Source: Thermaceae bacterium (GTDB lineage Bacteria > Deinococcota > Deinococci > Deinococcales > Marinithermaceae). Taken from it: 16,953 nt of DNA. The stretch covers positions 1-16,953 of the forward strand of contig JALSQD010000019.1 in assembly GCA_026985615.1 (NCBI GenBank), written 5' to 3'. This document shows positions 1 through 6,507 of the stretch, in pieces. The number at the start of each line of letters is the position of its first letter. The first letter of the stretch is position 1. A model generated the notes under the pieces. That model saw only the letters and a list, made by a program, of their open reading frames with translations, ran no database searches and was not told the origin of the DNA. A program made the position numbers and the translations under genes.

Positions 1-993
1 GCCGATGAGTTCCAGATCGCCGCTTTGGTGGTCGTAGAGCCAGTAGCGGGGGCTTTTGCGGTCGAGCTGTTCGTAGATCACCCAGACCCGCTTCTCCAGG
101 TCGCGGCTGGTGAGGTAAACGTCGCCCTCGAGTTCCCCCAGGCGGTCGAAGTCAGGCTGTAGGTTGTCGTCGAGCACGATCCAGCCCATCCGGTCGCGCA
201 TTACCCCGATCGCCTCCGGCTTCTCGGCCCGGGGATGGAAGAGCAGCGAAGAGCCGTCTAGGTCGTAGTCGGGGTCGGTGGCCAGAACCTCCTGCGAGCC
301 CGATTTCAGGTCTACCGCTACCAAAGCGGAAGTATCGCGACCGATCGAAGAGAGCATGTAAAGGGTATCGCCGCGCACCCGCAGGGGCATGGTACCCAGG
401 CCGTCGTCCAGCCCCCAGCGCAAAAAAGGCTTCCAGGCGTCGCCCTCGCGCAGGTAGAGCTCGCCTCCGCCGTCGTCGGAGCTCTTGTGGGCCAGCCGCA
501 CCTCGAGCCGCTCGTCGGCTAGAAAGCCGATAAAGCCGGGGTTCTCGAGCACCCGCCGCCGCTCGCCGCTGCGGGCGTTGACGCGCCAGACGTCGTGCAG
601 CGCCGGGTCGCGGTCGTTGAGCAGCACCAGCAGCTCGTCGGGATAGTCCGGGTGCACGGCCAGAAGCTGCGCCTGCACCCCCTCGCCCGGCGTGAGCAGC
701 CGGGGCTCGCCGCCAGCCGGGTCCACGGCGTAGAGGCGCCAGTTTTCGTCCCCGTCCTTGTCCTGCGCGTAGACCAGCAGCCCCGAGGGCAGCCAGCGGT
801 ACCACAGCACCCCGCGGCCGCGGTCGGCGGTCAGGCGGCGGCGCTCGCCGGTGCGTCGATCCTGCACCCACAGGTTCTTGACCCCCTCCCAGGGGGCGAC
901 GAAGGCCAGCCGCCCGCCGTCGGGCGAGACCTGCACCTGGCTCAGCTCGGGGTCGCCGAAGAGGACTTCCAGGGGAACTCTCTTTACGGACAT
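1..993 (-). CDS. S9-type prolyl oligopeptidase family peptidase, N-terminal part (cut by window edge)
   Basis: The reading frame is open from the ATG at 993 to base 1, giving 331 residues with no stop. It starts MSVKRVPLEVLFGDPELSQV and soon has SPDGGRLAFV, the TolB/PD40-like blade signature. Further blade-like stretches follow (NLWVQDRRTGERRRLT near residues 44-59, NWRLYAVDPAGGEPRLLTPG near 86-105). This matches the beta-propeller that precedes the alpha/beta-hydrolase catalytic domain in dipeptidyl aminopeptidase/acylaminoacyl-peptidase-like S9 enzymes. In those enzymes the propeller screens peptides before they reach the Ser-Asp-His site. The catalytic domain would lie left of the window, so neither the active site nor full length can be checked. 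No signal peptide is visible, which suggests a cytoplasmic protein. It is divergent from the YtrA-type operon. A stand-alone propeller protein is the main alternative. Confidence 0.75.
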   Translation of the reverse strand, partial: MSVKRVPLEVLFGDPELSQVQVSPDGGRLAFVAPWEGVKNLWVQDRRTGERRRLTADRGRGVLWYRWLPSGLLVYAQDKDGDENWRLYAVDPAGGEPRLLTPGEGVQAQLLAVHPDYPDELLVLLNDRDPALHDVWRVNARSGERRRVLENPGFIGFLADERLEVRLAHKSSDDGGGELYLREGDAWKPFLRWGLDDGLGTMPLRVRGDTLYMLSSIGRDTSALVAVDLKSGSQEVLATDPDYDLDGSSLLFHPRAEKPEAIGVMRDRMGWIVLDDNLQPDFDRLGELEGDVYLTSRDLEKRVWVIYEQLDRKSPRYWLYDHQSGDLELIG

Positions 994-998
994 ACCCC

Positions 999-1004
999 AG
1001 TTTA
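999..1004 (-). promoter_or_regulatory. Leaderless-type -10 box of the S9 peptidase gene
   Basis: On the minus strand TAAACT is followed by only 5 nt (GGGGT) and then the ATG at 993. No Shine-Dalgarno sequence lies between them. A TAnnnT box this close to the start is the pattern of leaderless transcripts in Deinococcota. No good -35 is visible. Confidence 0.5.
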
Positions 1005-1032
1005 GCGCGGGACCGGGCAGAGGGGGTTGCAT

Positions 1033-1056
1033 AGTGTACCAGTGTTATAGTACACT
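1033..1056. promoter_or_regulatory. Probable YtrA-type operator over an extended -10 promoter
   Basis: AGTGTAC (1033-1039) and GTACACT (1050-1056) form a perfect 7-bp inverted repeat with a 10-bp centre. The plus-strand extended -10 TGTTATAGT (1043-1051) lies inside it, so a bound repressor would block the promoter of the regulator operon. The Bacillus subtilis YtrA site is, as I recall it, AGTGTA and TACACT separated by 13 bp. Here the same half-sites are 12 bp apart. Autoregulation by the adjacent GntR protein is inferred. Confidence 0.7.
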
Positions 1057-1077
1057 CTGCACGTGGAGGTGAGGTAC

Positions 1078-1440
1078 TTGTGGCACATCGAACCCGAGAA
1101 GGGACCGATCTACGCCCAGATCGCCGCGGAGGTGAAGCGCATGCTGGCCCGCGGTGAGCTGGCCCCGGGCAGCAAGCTGCCCTCGGCGCGGGCGCTGGCC
1201 GAGGAGGCCCGGGTCAACCCCAACACGGTGGTGCACGCCTACGCCGAGCTCGAGCGCGGGGGCATCACCGAGACCCGCCGCGGGCTGGGCACCTTCGTGC
1301 GCGAAGACGTCGACGTCGCCGCCATCCGCCAGGCCCTGCTGGAGGAGGCCGCCCGCGAGTACGCCCGGGCGGTGCGGGCGCTGGGCCTCGACCTAGAGGC
1401 GGCGGCGCGGGCGCTCGAGGAGGTGGGAAATGCTGGTTGA
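1078..1440 (+). CDS. GntR-family transcriptional regulator, YtrA subfamily
   Basis: A 120-residue protein with an N-terminal winged helix and only a short C-terminal helical tail, the architecture of the YtrA subfamily of GntR regulators. Residues 1-14 (MWHIEPEKGPIYAQ) match the usual YtrA-type opening, residues 34-58 contain the helix-turn-helix (LPSARALAEEARVNPNTVVH) and GLGTFV at 69-74 ends the wing. The TTG at 1078 is preferred because GGAGGTGAGG (1065-1074) is well placed as its ribosome site. A GTG at 1063 in the same frame would add five residues but would lie upstream of that site. The 3' end overlaps the ABC ATPase gene by 11 bp. YtrA-type proteins usually repress their own ABC operon, and the inverted repeat just upstream supports this. 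The ligand or stress signal is unknown. Confidence 0.88.
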   Translation: MWHIEPEKGPIYAQIAAEVKRMLARGELAPGSKLPSARALAEEARVNPNTVVHAYAELERGGITETRRGLGTFVREDVDVAAIRQALLEEAAREYARAVRALGLDLEAAARALEEVGNAG

Positions 1441-2110
1441 ACTCAAAGACGTGACCCGCCGCTTCGGCAACACCGTGGCGGTGGACGGCCTCTCGCTGGC
1501 GCTGCCGCCGGGCGAGGTGGTGGGGCTTCTGGGCACCAACGGCGCGGGCAAGTCCACGACGCTCAAGCTGATGGCCGGCCTGCTCTACCCCGACGCCGGC
1601 GAGGTGCGCCTGAACGGCCGCCCCCCACGCAAGGCGCGCGGCGAGCTCGCCTTCCTGCCCGAGCGGGGGCAGATGTACGACTGGCTCGACCCCAAGGACG
1701 CCGCGGGACTGTTTCGCACCCTCTACCCCGACTTCCGGCCCCCGCGCTTCTTCGAGCTGCTCGACCAGCTCGAGGTGCCCCACCGCAGCCTGGCGCAGAT
1801 GTCGAAGGGGCAGCGGGCGCGCTTTCTGCTCGCGGCCACGCTGGCGCGCAAGGTGCGGCTCTACCTGCTCGACGAACCACTGGGTGGGGTGGACCTAATC
1901 ACCCGCGACCGCATCTTGGCGGCACTGGTGAGCGAGTGGCGCGAGGACGCCACCTACCTGCTCTCGACCCACGAGGTCGCCGAGGCCGAGGGCATCTTCG
2001 ACCGCGCCGTCTTCATGAAGGAGGGGCGGGTGGTGCTCAACGTCTCGGCCGAGGAGCTGCGCGAGCGGGGCCAGAGCGTGGCCCAGGCCTTCCGGGAGGT
2101 GCTGGCATGA
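1430..2110 (+). CDS. ABC transporter ATP-binding protein (YtrB/CcmA-like)
   Basis: A 226-residue nucleotide-binding subunit. The Walker A motif GTNGAGKST is at 35-43, the signature loop MSKGQ at 124-128, Walker B LYLLDEP at 144-150 with catalytic Glu149, and the switch His181 in STHEV. The usual Q-loop glutamine region reads FLPERGQMYDWL (75-86), in the style of ABC-2 export ATPases. The D-loop reads GGVD (152-155). The length is typical for a single ATPase domain without a C-terminal extension. A GAGGAGGTGG ribosome site lies just before the ATG. The stop overlaps the permease start as ATGA. With the permease it should form a small export or membrane-stress ABC-2 transporter. The substrate cannot be read from sequence. 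Confidence 0.93.
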   Translation: MLVELKDVTRRFGNTVAVDGLSLALPPGEVVGLLGTNGAGKSTTLKLMAGLLYPDAGEVRLNGRPPRKARGELAFLPERGQMYDWLDPKDAAGLFRTLYPDFRPPRFFELLDQLEVPHRSLAQMSKGQRARFLLAATLARKVRLYLLDEPLGGVDLITRDRILAALVSEWREDATYLLSTHEVAEAEGIFDRAVFMKEGRVVLNVSAEELRERGQSVAQAFREVLA

Positions 2111-2883
2111 ACCTGGTCATGCTCGAGCTTCGCAAGCACCGGCTGCTCGTCGGCGGGATGCTGCTGGTGGCGCTCTTGTGGGCCGCCTGGATGGCCCGGC
2201 TGGTGCTGGCGGGCGAGTCGCTGGCCACGCTGGCCATCCACATCGGTTTCCTCTTTGCCCTCACGCCGGTGGGTCTGCTGGTACCCATCGTGCTCGCCCG
2301 CACCCTCAGCGGCGAGGCGACGGGGCCGCTGGCCTTCCTGCTCACCAGCCCCCGCCGCGGGCTCGCCCACGTCTCGGCCCGTTTCGGCGCGGCGTTCGCC
2401 ACCCTCGCGCTCTATTACGGCGTGCTCGTGGCCGTGAGCGCCTGGGTGGCCGCGAGCGCCGGCATCCGCTACGACGCCTGGCTCCCACTCGCCACCTGGG
2501 GCTATTTCCTGGCCTCCTGGGTGGCGCCGGTGGTGATCCTGGGCATCGTCTACGGCCTGGTGGTGGCCGCCTACCGGCCCGGGCGCGGCGGCCAGGCGGT
2601 GGCGGTGGCCGCCGTCTTCGGCGTCTTCAAGGTCTGGGGCTGGCTGGGTGGCCAGACCCTGGGGCGGTTGGACTTCCTGCCCAAGCTGCCCCTGCCCGAA
2701 GTGGTCGTGCCGCGCGAGGTCGCCCCCTTCCTGGGCATGACGCCGAGCGACCTCGACCTGCGGCAGGCCCTGCAACCCCTCTTCGACGGCGTGCCAACGG
2801 CACCGGTCTTCGTAGGTCTGCTGCTCTCGGTACTGCTCTTCTGGGTGGCCGTGCGGCTGTGGGAGGAGGTGGAGTGGGCATGA
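2107..2883 (+). CDS. ABC-2 type transporter permease
   Basis: A 258-residue hydrophobic protein starting MNLVMLELRKHRLLVGGMLL, with about six predicted membrane segments (roughly residues 13-33, 40-62, 92-115, 125-147, 155-176 and 230-250). A cytoplasmic loop after the second segment (LARTLSGEATGPLAFLLTSP, 64-83) matches the coupling region seen in ABC-2 permeases. The long segment near residues 185-230 is more polar and includes a proline-rich stretch (LPKLPLPEVVVP). The ATG overlaps the ATPase stop (ATGA), which suggests translational coupling. An upstream in-frame extension exists but would overlap the ATPase gene by over 170 bp and is rejected. The protein is assigned by hydropathy and context more than by a strong motif. 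Confidence 0.82.
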   Translation: MNLVMLELRKHRLLVGGMLLVALLWAAWMARLVLAGESLATLAIHIGFLFALTPVGLLVPIVLARTLSGEATGPLAFLLTSPRRGLAHVSARFGAAFATLALYYGVLVAVSAWVAASAGIRYDAWLPLATWGYFLASWVAPVVILGIVYGLVVAAYRPGRGGQAVAVAAVFGVFKVWGWLGGQTLGRLDFLPKLPLPEVVVPREVAPFLGMTPSDLDLRQALQPLFDGVPTAPVFVGLLLSVLLFWVAVRLWEEVEWA

Positions 2884-3380
2884 GCGTCTTCTTCCCGATC
2901 GCGGTGTTCTACGCGGTGCTGCTGGGGCTGGCGCTGTGGGCCACCTGGCTGGGCTGGACCCGCAGCAAGAGCTTGACCGCCCGCGTCTTCGTGGTGACGA
3001 TGGCCCTCGTCTGGGCCGGCTTCACCGCCGCCGACGCCTGGCACGCCTACCGCCTCTTCCAGGACACCGGCCTGGCCGAGGTGGTGAGCGGGGACTTCGG
3101 CCGGCCCCTCTACGGCGGCTACGACACCTGCTCGTTCTGCTACGAAGGTCCGGCCGGCCGGGTCTTCGTGGTGGCGGCCTCGGAGCTGGTGGGCGGCAAC
3201 TACATGTTCACCGAGGACGCCCGTTACGCCCTGCGCTTCAAAAGCGGCGACGTGCGTCTGGACGGCCGCAGGCTCGAGCCCGGCTGCCACGAGGGCAAGG
3301 CCGAGGCGGGCACGCTCGTGCTCGTAAACGAGGCCAAGGGCTTCCGCCTCGAGGTGGGCGAGGCCGCGCGCTGCGACTGA
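2880..3380 (+). CDS. Small membrane protein with CxxC and two further cysteines, function unknown
   Basis: A 166-residue protein that I do not recognise. Two membrane segments (about residues 5-25 and 35-52) are followed by a domain of about 110 residues. This has a CSFC motif (Cys84, Cys87) in YDTCSFCYEG, then Cys136 (PGCHEG) and Cys165 (AARCD). No other cysteines occur, so two disulfides or a metal site are possible. The topology is not certain, but two segments would place both ends on the same side. Its ATG overlaps the permease stop (ATGA) and a terminator follows, so it is the last gene of the YtrA-type operon and probably an accessory subunit or substrate-facing part of this ABC system. 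That role is inferred from position only. Confidence 0.8.
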   Translation: MSVFFPIAVFYAVLLGLALWATWLGWTRSKSLTARVFVVTMALVWAGFTAADAWHAYRLFQDTGLAEVVSGDFGRPLYGGYDTCSFCYEGPAGRVFVVAASELVGGNYMFTEDARYALRFKSGDVRLDGRRLEPGCHEGKAEAGTLVLVNEAKGFRLEVGEAARCD

Positions 3381-3397
3381 AGCCCCGCCCGCCCCGC

Positions 3398-3423
3398 ACC
3401 CCCTCCGACCCGCCGGAGGGGGT
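3398..3423 (+). terminator. Intrinsic terminator of the YtrA-type ABC operon
   Basis: A 10-bp GC-rich stem (ACCCCCTCCG at 3398-3407 with CGGAGGGGGT at 3414-3423) closes a 6-nt loop. Only a short T stretch follows (TTT), which then merges into the -10 box of pgi. It lies 18 bp after the stop of the last operon gene. Confidence 0.75.
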
Positions 3424-3424
3424 T

Positions 3425-3430
3425 TAGCAT
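3425..3430 (+). promoter_or_regulatory. Leaderless-type -10 box of pgi
   Basis: TAGCAT is followed by six bases (GGAAGT) and then the ATG at 3437. There is no room for a separate ribosome-binding site. The box directly abuts the terminator stem of the upstream operon, so termination and re-initiation are packed into about 35 bp. Confidence 0.5.
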
Positions 3431-3436
3431 GGAAGT

Positions 3437-4780
3437 ATGCTCCAGGTGGACTTCACCAACCTCGATGCCGCGCGCGTCGGCCCCGACCGCGGGGTGGAAT
3501 GGGACCGCGAGCTGGCGGCCTTTACGCCCCGGCTCGAAGCCGCCCGCGACGCCCTGTGGGAGCGCGCGGGCGCGCCCGAGGCCATGCTGGGCTGGGTGCA
3601 CCTGCCCGAGGCCACCGACGTGCTGCGCTCGGTGCAGCGCTTCGCCCTAAGCCGCGAAGACGTCACCGACGTGCTGGTGCTGGGCATCGGCGGCTCGGCA
3701 CTGGGCGCCAAGGCGCTGGACGCGACGCTGGGGGGCGCGGGCGCGCGGCTCCACTTCGTGGACAACGTTGAGCCCGAACCGGTGGCGGCGCTCTTCGACC
3801 GGCTCGACCCCCGCACCACCCTGGTGAACGTCATCAGCAAGTCGGGCACCACCGCCGAGACGATGGCCGCCTTCCTGCTCGCCCTCGACTGGCTACGCCG
3901 GAGCCTGGGCGATGGCTGGAAGCGCCAGGTGGTGGTGACCACCGACCCCGAGCGCGGGGCGCTGCGGCCCTTTGCCGAGCGGCACGGGCTCGCGAGCTTC
4001 ACCATCCCGCCCGACGTGGGTGGCCGCTTCAGCGTCTTTAGCCCCGTGGGGCTGGTGCCGCTGGCGCTCGCGGGGGTAGAGGTGGAGGCCCTGCTCACGG
4101 GCGCGCGCAAGGCCAACGCCAGCGCGCGCGCGGACGTAGGCGAGAACCTGCCCGCGCAGACGGCGCTGGCCCAGCACCTGGCCTGGCGCAAGGGGCAGCG
4201 CATCAGCGTGCTCATGCCCTACTCGACGCGGCTGGCGCTCCTGCCCGCCTGGTTCGTGCAGCTACACGCCGAGAGCCTGGGCAAGGCCTACGACCGCTCG
4301 GGCAGCCGCGTCCACATGGGGCCGACGCCCCTGCCGGCGGTGGGCGCCACCGACCAGCACAGCCAGGTGCAGCTCTTCCGCGAGGGCCCCTTCGACAAGG
4401 TCGTCGTCTTCGTGCGCCACCGCGAGGCCGACCGCGACCTCACCCTGCCGGCCGAAGAGGGGCTGGAGGAGCTCGGCTACCTCTTCGGCAAGAGCCTCTT
4501 CCAGCTCCTCCGCGCCGAGGCCGCGGCCACCGCCCACGCCCTGGCGGCGGCGCGGCGGCCCAACTACACGATCTGGATCGAGCGCCCCGACGCCTACCAC
4601 CTGGGCTGGCTGCTGCAACACCTGATGTGGCAGACCGCCTTCCTGGGCGAGCTGTGGAACGTCAACGCCTTCGACCAGCCGGGCGTGGAGCTGGGCAAGC
4701 GCTACACCTACGCCCTTTTGGGCCGCCCCGGCTACGAGGAGCTGGCCGAGGAGCTCGCCCGCGCGGGGGTGAAGCCGTGA
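3437..4780 (+). CDS. pgi: Glucose-6-phosphate isomerase
   Basis: A 447-residue enzyme that interconverts glucose 6-phosphate and fructose 6-phosphate in glycolysis and gluconeogenesis. Family marks are in order: GIGGSALGAKAL at 83-94, the sugar-phosphate loop SKSGTTAET at 134-142, PGI signature 1 DVGGRFSVFSPVGL at 193-206, catalytic Glu279 in QLHAESLGK, His308 in GATDQHSQVQ, and signature 2 ending in FDQPGVELGK with Lys421. The length fits the short bacterial and thermophile-type PGI (about 415-450 residues). The ATG at 3437 lies six bases after a -10 box. Its stop overlaps the GTG of the next gene (GTGA). The downstream hydrolase and CDGSH protein are probably co-transcribed, though no metabolic link is evident. 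Confidence 0.97.
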   Translation: MLQVDFTNLDAARVGPDRGVEWDRELAAFTPRLEAARDALWERAGAPEAMLGWVHLPEATDVLRSVQRFALSREDVTDVLVLGIGGSALGAKALDATLGGAGARLHFVDNVEPEPVAALFDRLDPRTTLVNVISKSGTTAETMAAFLLALDWLRRSLGDGWKRQVVVTTDPERGALRPFAERHGLASFTIPPDVGGRFSVFSPVGLVPLALAGVEVEALLTGARKANASARADVGENLPAQTALAQHLAWRKGQRISVLMPYSTRLALLPAWFVQLHAESLGKAYDRSGSRVHMGPTPLPAVGATDQHSQVQLFREGPFDKVVVFVRHREADRDLTLPAEEGLEELGYLFGKSLFQLLRAEAAATAHALAAARRPNYTIWIERPDAYHLGWLLQHLMWQTAFLGELWNVNAFDQPGVELGKRYTYALLGRPGYEELAEELARAGVKP

Positions 4781-5634
4781 CCGAGCCGAACCTCTGGACG
4801 GCGCTGGCTTTGGGGGCAGGCTACTTCGGCTCGTCCTTCCAGCTGGTGGCCCGCTCGAGCCGCCCCCAGCGCGAGCGCACCGGGCTTTTGCCCGCCGCCT
4901 ACGGCCTGGACTACAGCGAGGTGAGCGTGCGCAGCCGCGACGGGCTCGAGCTTTCCGGCTGGTGGATCCCCGGCGGCCGCGAGCGCAAGGCGGCACTCCT
5001 GGTCCACGGCCTCAACGCCAGCAAGGCGAGCCCTTACGTGCTGCCCGCGCTGCCCGTCTACGCCGAGCTGGGCTGGAACGTGCTGATGATCGACCTGCGC
5101 GCCCACGGCGACTCCCCCGGCACCCGCACCACCCTGGGCCTCACCGAGGTGCGCGACGTCCTGGGCGGACTCGACTGGCTGGCCCAGCGCGGCTACCCCC
5201 GCGAGGCGGTGGTGCTGCACGGCTGGAGCATGGGGGCGGCCGCGGTGCTGATGGTCGCCGCCGGCGAGGCGGTGCGCGCGGTGGTGGCCGACTCGGGCTA
5301 CGCCCGCCTCAGCCGCCTGCTGCGCCAGCGGGTGGGCGGGTTGCTCTACCCCGGCGTGGTGCTGGCGGCGCAGACCCTGCTGGGCGCCCACCCCCGCCGG
5401 GCCGCGCCTGAAGAGGCGGCGGCCCAGCTCCGCGCGGCCGGCACGCCCCTCTACCTGCTGCACGGCACCGCCGACCGCACCGTGCCCTACGACCACGCCC
5501 TGGCGCTGCACGCGGCCTACCCCGAGGCCCGGCTGTGGTCGCTGGAAGGCTACCCGCACGTCTCGGCCTGGCGCCATCCCGAGTACGCCCTACGCCTGCG
5601 CGCCTTTCTGGACCGGTTAGGAGGTCGCTGGTGA
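4777..5634 (+). CDS. Alpha/beta hydrolase (serine hydrolase of unknown substrate)
   Basis: A 285-residue protein with a complete alpha/beta-hydrolase site. The nucleophile elbow GWSMG (149-153) has Ser151, the acid is probably Asp233 in HGTADRTVP, and the base is His261 in EGYPHVSAW. The oxyanion region reads LVHGLNASK (75-83), followed by MIDLRAHGDS, typical of this fold. Residues 5-27 are fairly hydrophobic (LWTALALGAGYFGSSFQLVA) and may anchor the N-terminus in the membrane, as in YqkD/Bem46-like hydrolases. The GTG at 4777 overlaps the pgi stop; a longer in-frame start would lie inside pgi and is unlikely. The substrate is unknown. An esterase or thioesterase activity is the general expectation. 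Confidence 0.9.
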   Translation: MTEPNLWTALALGAGYFGSSFQLVARSSRPQRERTGLLPAAYGLDYSEVSVRSRDGLELSGWWIPGGRERKAALLVHGLNASKASPYVLPALPVYAELGWNVLMIDLRAHGDSPGTRTTLGLTEVRDVLGGLDWLAQRGYPREAVVLHGWSMGAAAVLMVAAGEAVRAVVADSGYARLSRLLRQRVGGLLYPGVVLAAQTLLGAHPRRAAPEEAAAQLRAAGTPLYLLHGTADRTVPYDHALALHAAYPEARLWSLEGYPHVSAWRHPEYALRLRAFLDRLGGRW

Positions 5635-5840
5635 AGCTACGCTTTCGTGAGGACGGCCCGATCGTGATCGACCTGCCCGAGGGAACGCGCTTCGCGCTCG
5701 ACGGCGAGGAACACGTGCTCGAGCGCCCCAAGCTGGCGCTCTGCCGCTGCGGGGGTTCGCAGAACAAGCCCTTCTGCGACGGCACCCACAAGCGCAACGG
5801 CTTCCGCGCCCCCGCAGGGCTGCTCGAGGTGGAGGACTAG
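5631..5840 (+). CDS. CDGSH iron-sulfur domain protein
   Basis: A 69-residue protein carrying one complete CDGSH motif: Cys38, Cys40, Cys49 and His53 in CRCGGSQNKPFCDGTH, the three-Cys one-His ligands of a [2Fe-2S] cluster. A short N-terminal region with beta character (LRFREDGPIVIDLPEGTRF) precedes it, as in prokaryotic mitoNEET-like single-domain proteins. The GTG start at 5631 overlaps the hydrolase stop (GTGA) and is preceded by TAGGAGGTC at 5618-5626. No membrane anchor is visible, so it should be cytoplasmic. Members of this family are proposed to act in electron or cluster transfer. Nothing here identifies its partner. The 3' end overlaps the convergent GNAT gene by 4 bp. Confidence 0.93.
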   Translation: MKLRFREDGPIVIDLPEGTRFALDGEEHVLERPKLALCRCGGSQNKPFCDGTHKRNGFRAPAGLLEVED

Positions 5841-6484
5841 TCGAGCTCCTTCACCAGCCGCAGGTGCTCCACCTCCTCGCCCACGATGGGCTTCCAGAAG
5901 GCGCTGCGCTTTCTGGCGTAGACGTGAAAGCCGAACTTTTCGTACAGGTGTAACGCCGCGGCGTTGCGTGCGGTCGTGCCCAGCTGCACCCCCGCTACCC
6001 CCTGCGCGCGCAGGCAGTCGAGAAAGCGCTCCATCAGCGTGCTGCCCACCCCGTGGCCGCGCGCTTCCGGCAGGGCGTTGATGTGCAGCTGGGCGGGGTA
6101 ACGAGACCACGGCGCCTCGGGGCCGGCCATCCGCCAGGCGCGCCAGAGGTAGGGCAGGTCGCGCCACCAGCGGGGGTAGGCGCCCGCGAACCAGCGCCCC
6201 AGCAGCAGGCCCGGCAGGCGCCGCCGCAGCCAGCGGCCGAAGGCCTCCGGGTCGCAGCTACCGATGATGTAGGCCACCACCTCGCCCTCCACCTCGGCCA
6301 CGAAGTTGCAGCAGCCCGCCTCCAGGAAGGGGCGGACGAAGACGTCGGTCCACAGGGCGGCGTCGGGAAAGTGGGGCCCGATGGGCTCGCCCAGCAGGCC
6401 GGTGCGGTGCGAGATCCGGCCCACGGCCTCGAGGTCGTCCGGGGTGGCCGGACGCACCACGGCGGTCTCGGTGGGTTGGGCCAT
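5837..6484 (-). CDS. GNAT-family N-acetyltransferase
   Basis: A 215-residue protein with the GNAT order of elements. An N-terminal VRPATPDDLEAVGRI (10-24) is followed by a beta hairpin NFVAEVEGEVVAYIIG (60-75), the acetyl-CoA phosphate loop RGHGVG (142-147) after HINALPEA, and a C-terminal NAAALHLYEKFGF (174-186) with the usual tyrosine. A Trp/Arg-rich insert (about 84-128) separates motif D from motif A and is larger than in minimal GNATs, which suggests a specific acceptor pocket. The acceptor is unknown: small molecule, peptide or protein N-terminus are all possible. The ATG at 6484 lies 12 nt from a TATACT box. The gene is divergent from the deacetylase gene and converges on the CDGSH gene. 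Confidence 0.9.
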   Translation of the reverse strand: MAQPTETAVVRPATPDDLEAVGRISHRTGLLGEPIGPHFPDAALWTDVFVRPFLEAGCCNFVAEVEGEVVAYIIGSCDPEAFGRWLRRRLPGLLLGRWFAGAYPRWWRDLPYLWRAWRMAGPEAPWSRYPAQLHINALPEARGHGVGSTLMERFLDCLRAQGVAGVQLGTTARNAAALHLYEKFGFHVYARKRSAFWKPIVGEEVEHLRLVKELD

Positions 6485-6495
6485 GACGCTGGCCT

Positions 6496-6502
6496 TAGTA
6501 TA
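6496..6502. promoter_or_regulatory. Overlapping divergent -10 boxes shared by GNAT and PIG-L genes
   Basis: The heptamer TAGTATA contains TAGTAT (6496-6501) for the plus strand, 6 nt before the ATG at 6508, and TATACT (minus strand, 6497-6502), 12 nt before the ATG at 6484. The whole intergenic gap is 23 bp. The two polymerases could not bind at once, so transcription of the two genes should be mutually exclusive at any moment. Confidence 0.5.
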
Positions 6503-6507
6503 GGGCC

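Noticed and set aside
1063..1077. GTG at 1063 as start of the GntR regulator.
   Set aside because: The GGAGGTGAGG ribosome site would then lie inside the coding region, and family proteins normally begin near the residues encoded from the TTG at 1078. A leaderless use of GTG cannot be fully excluded.
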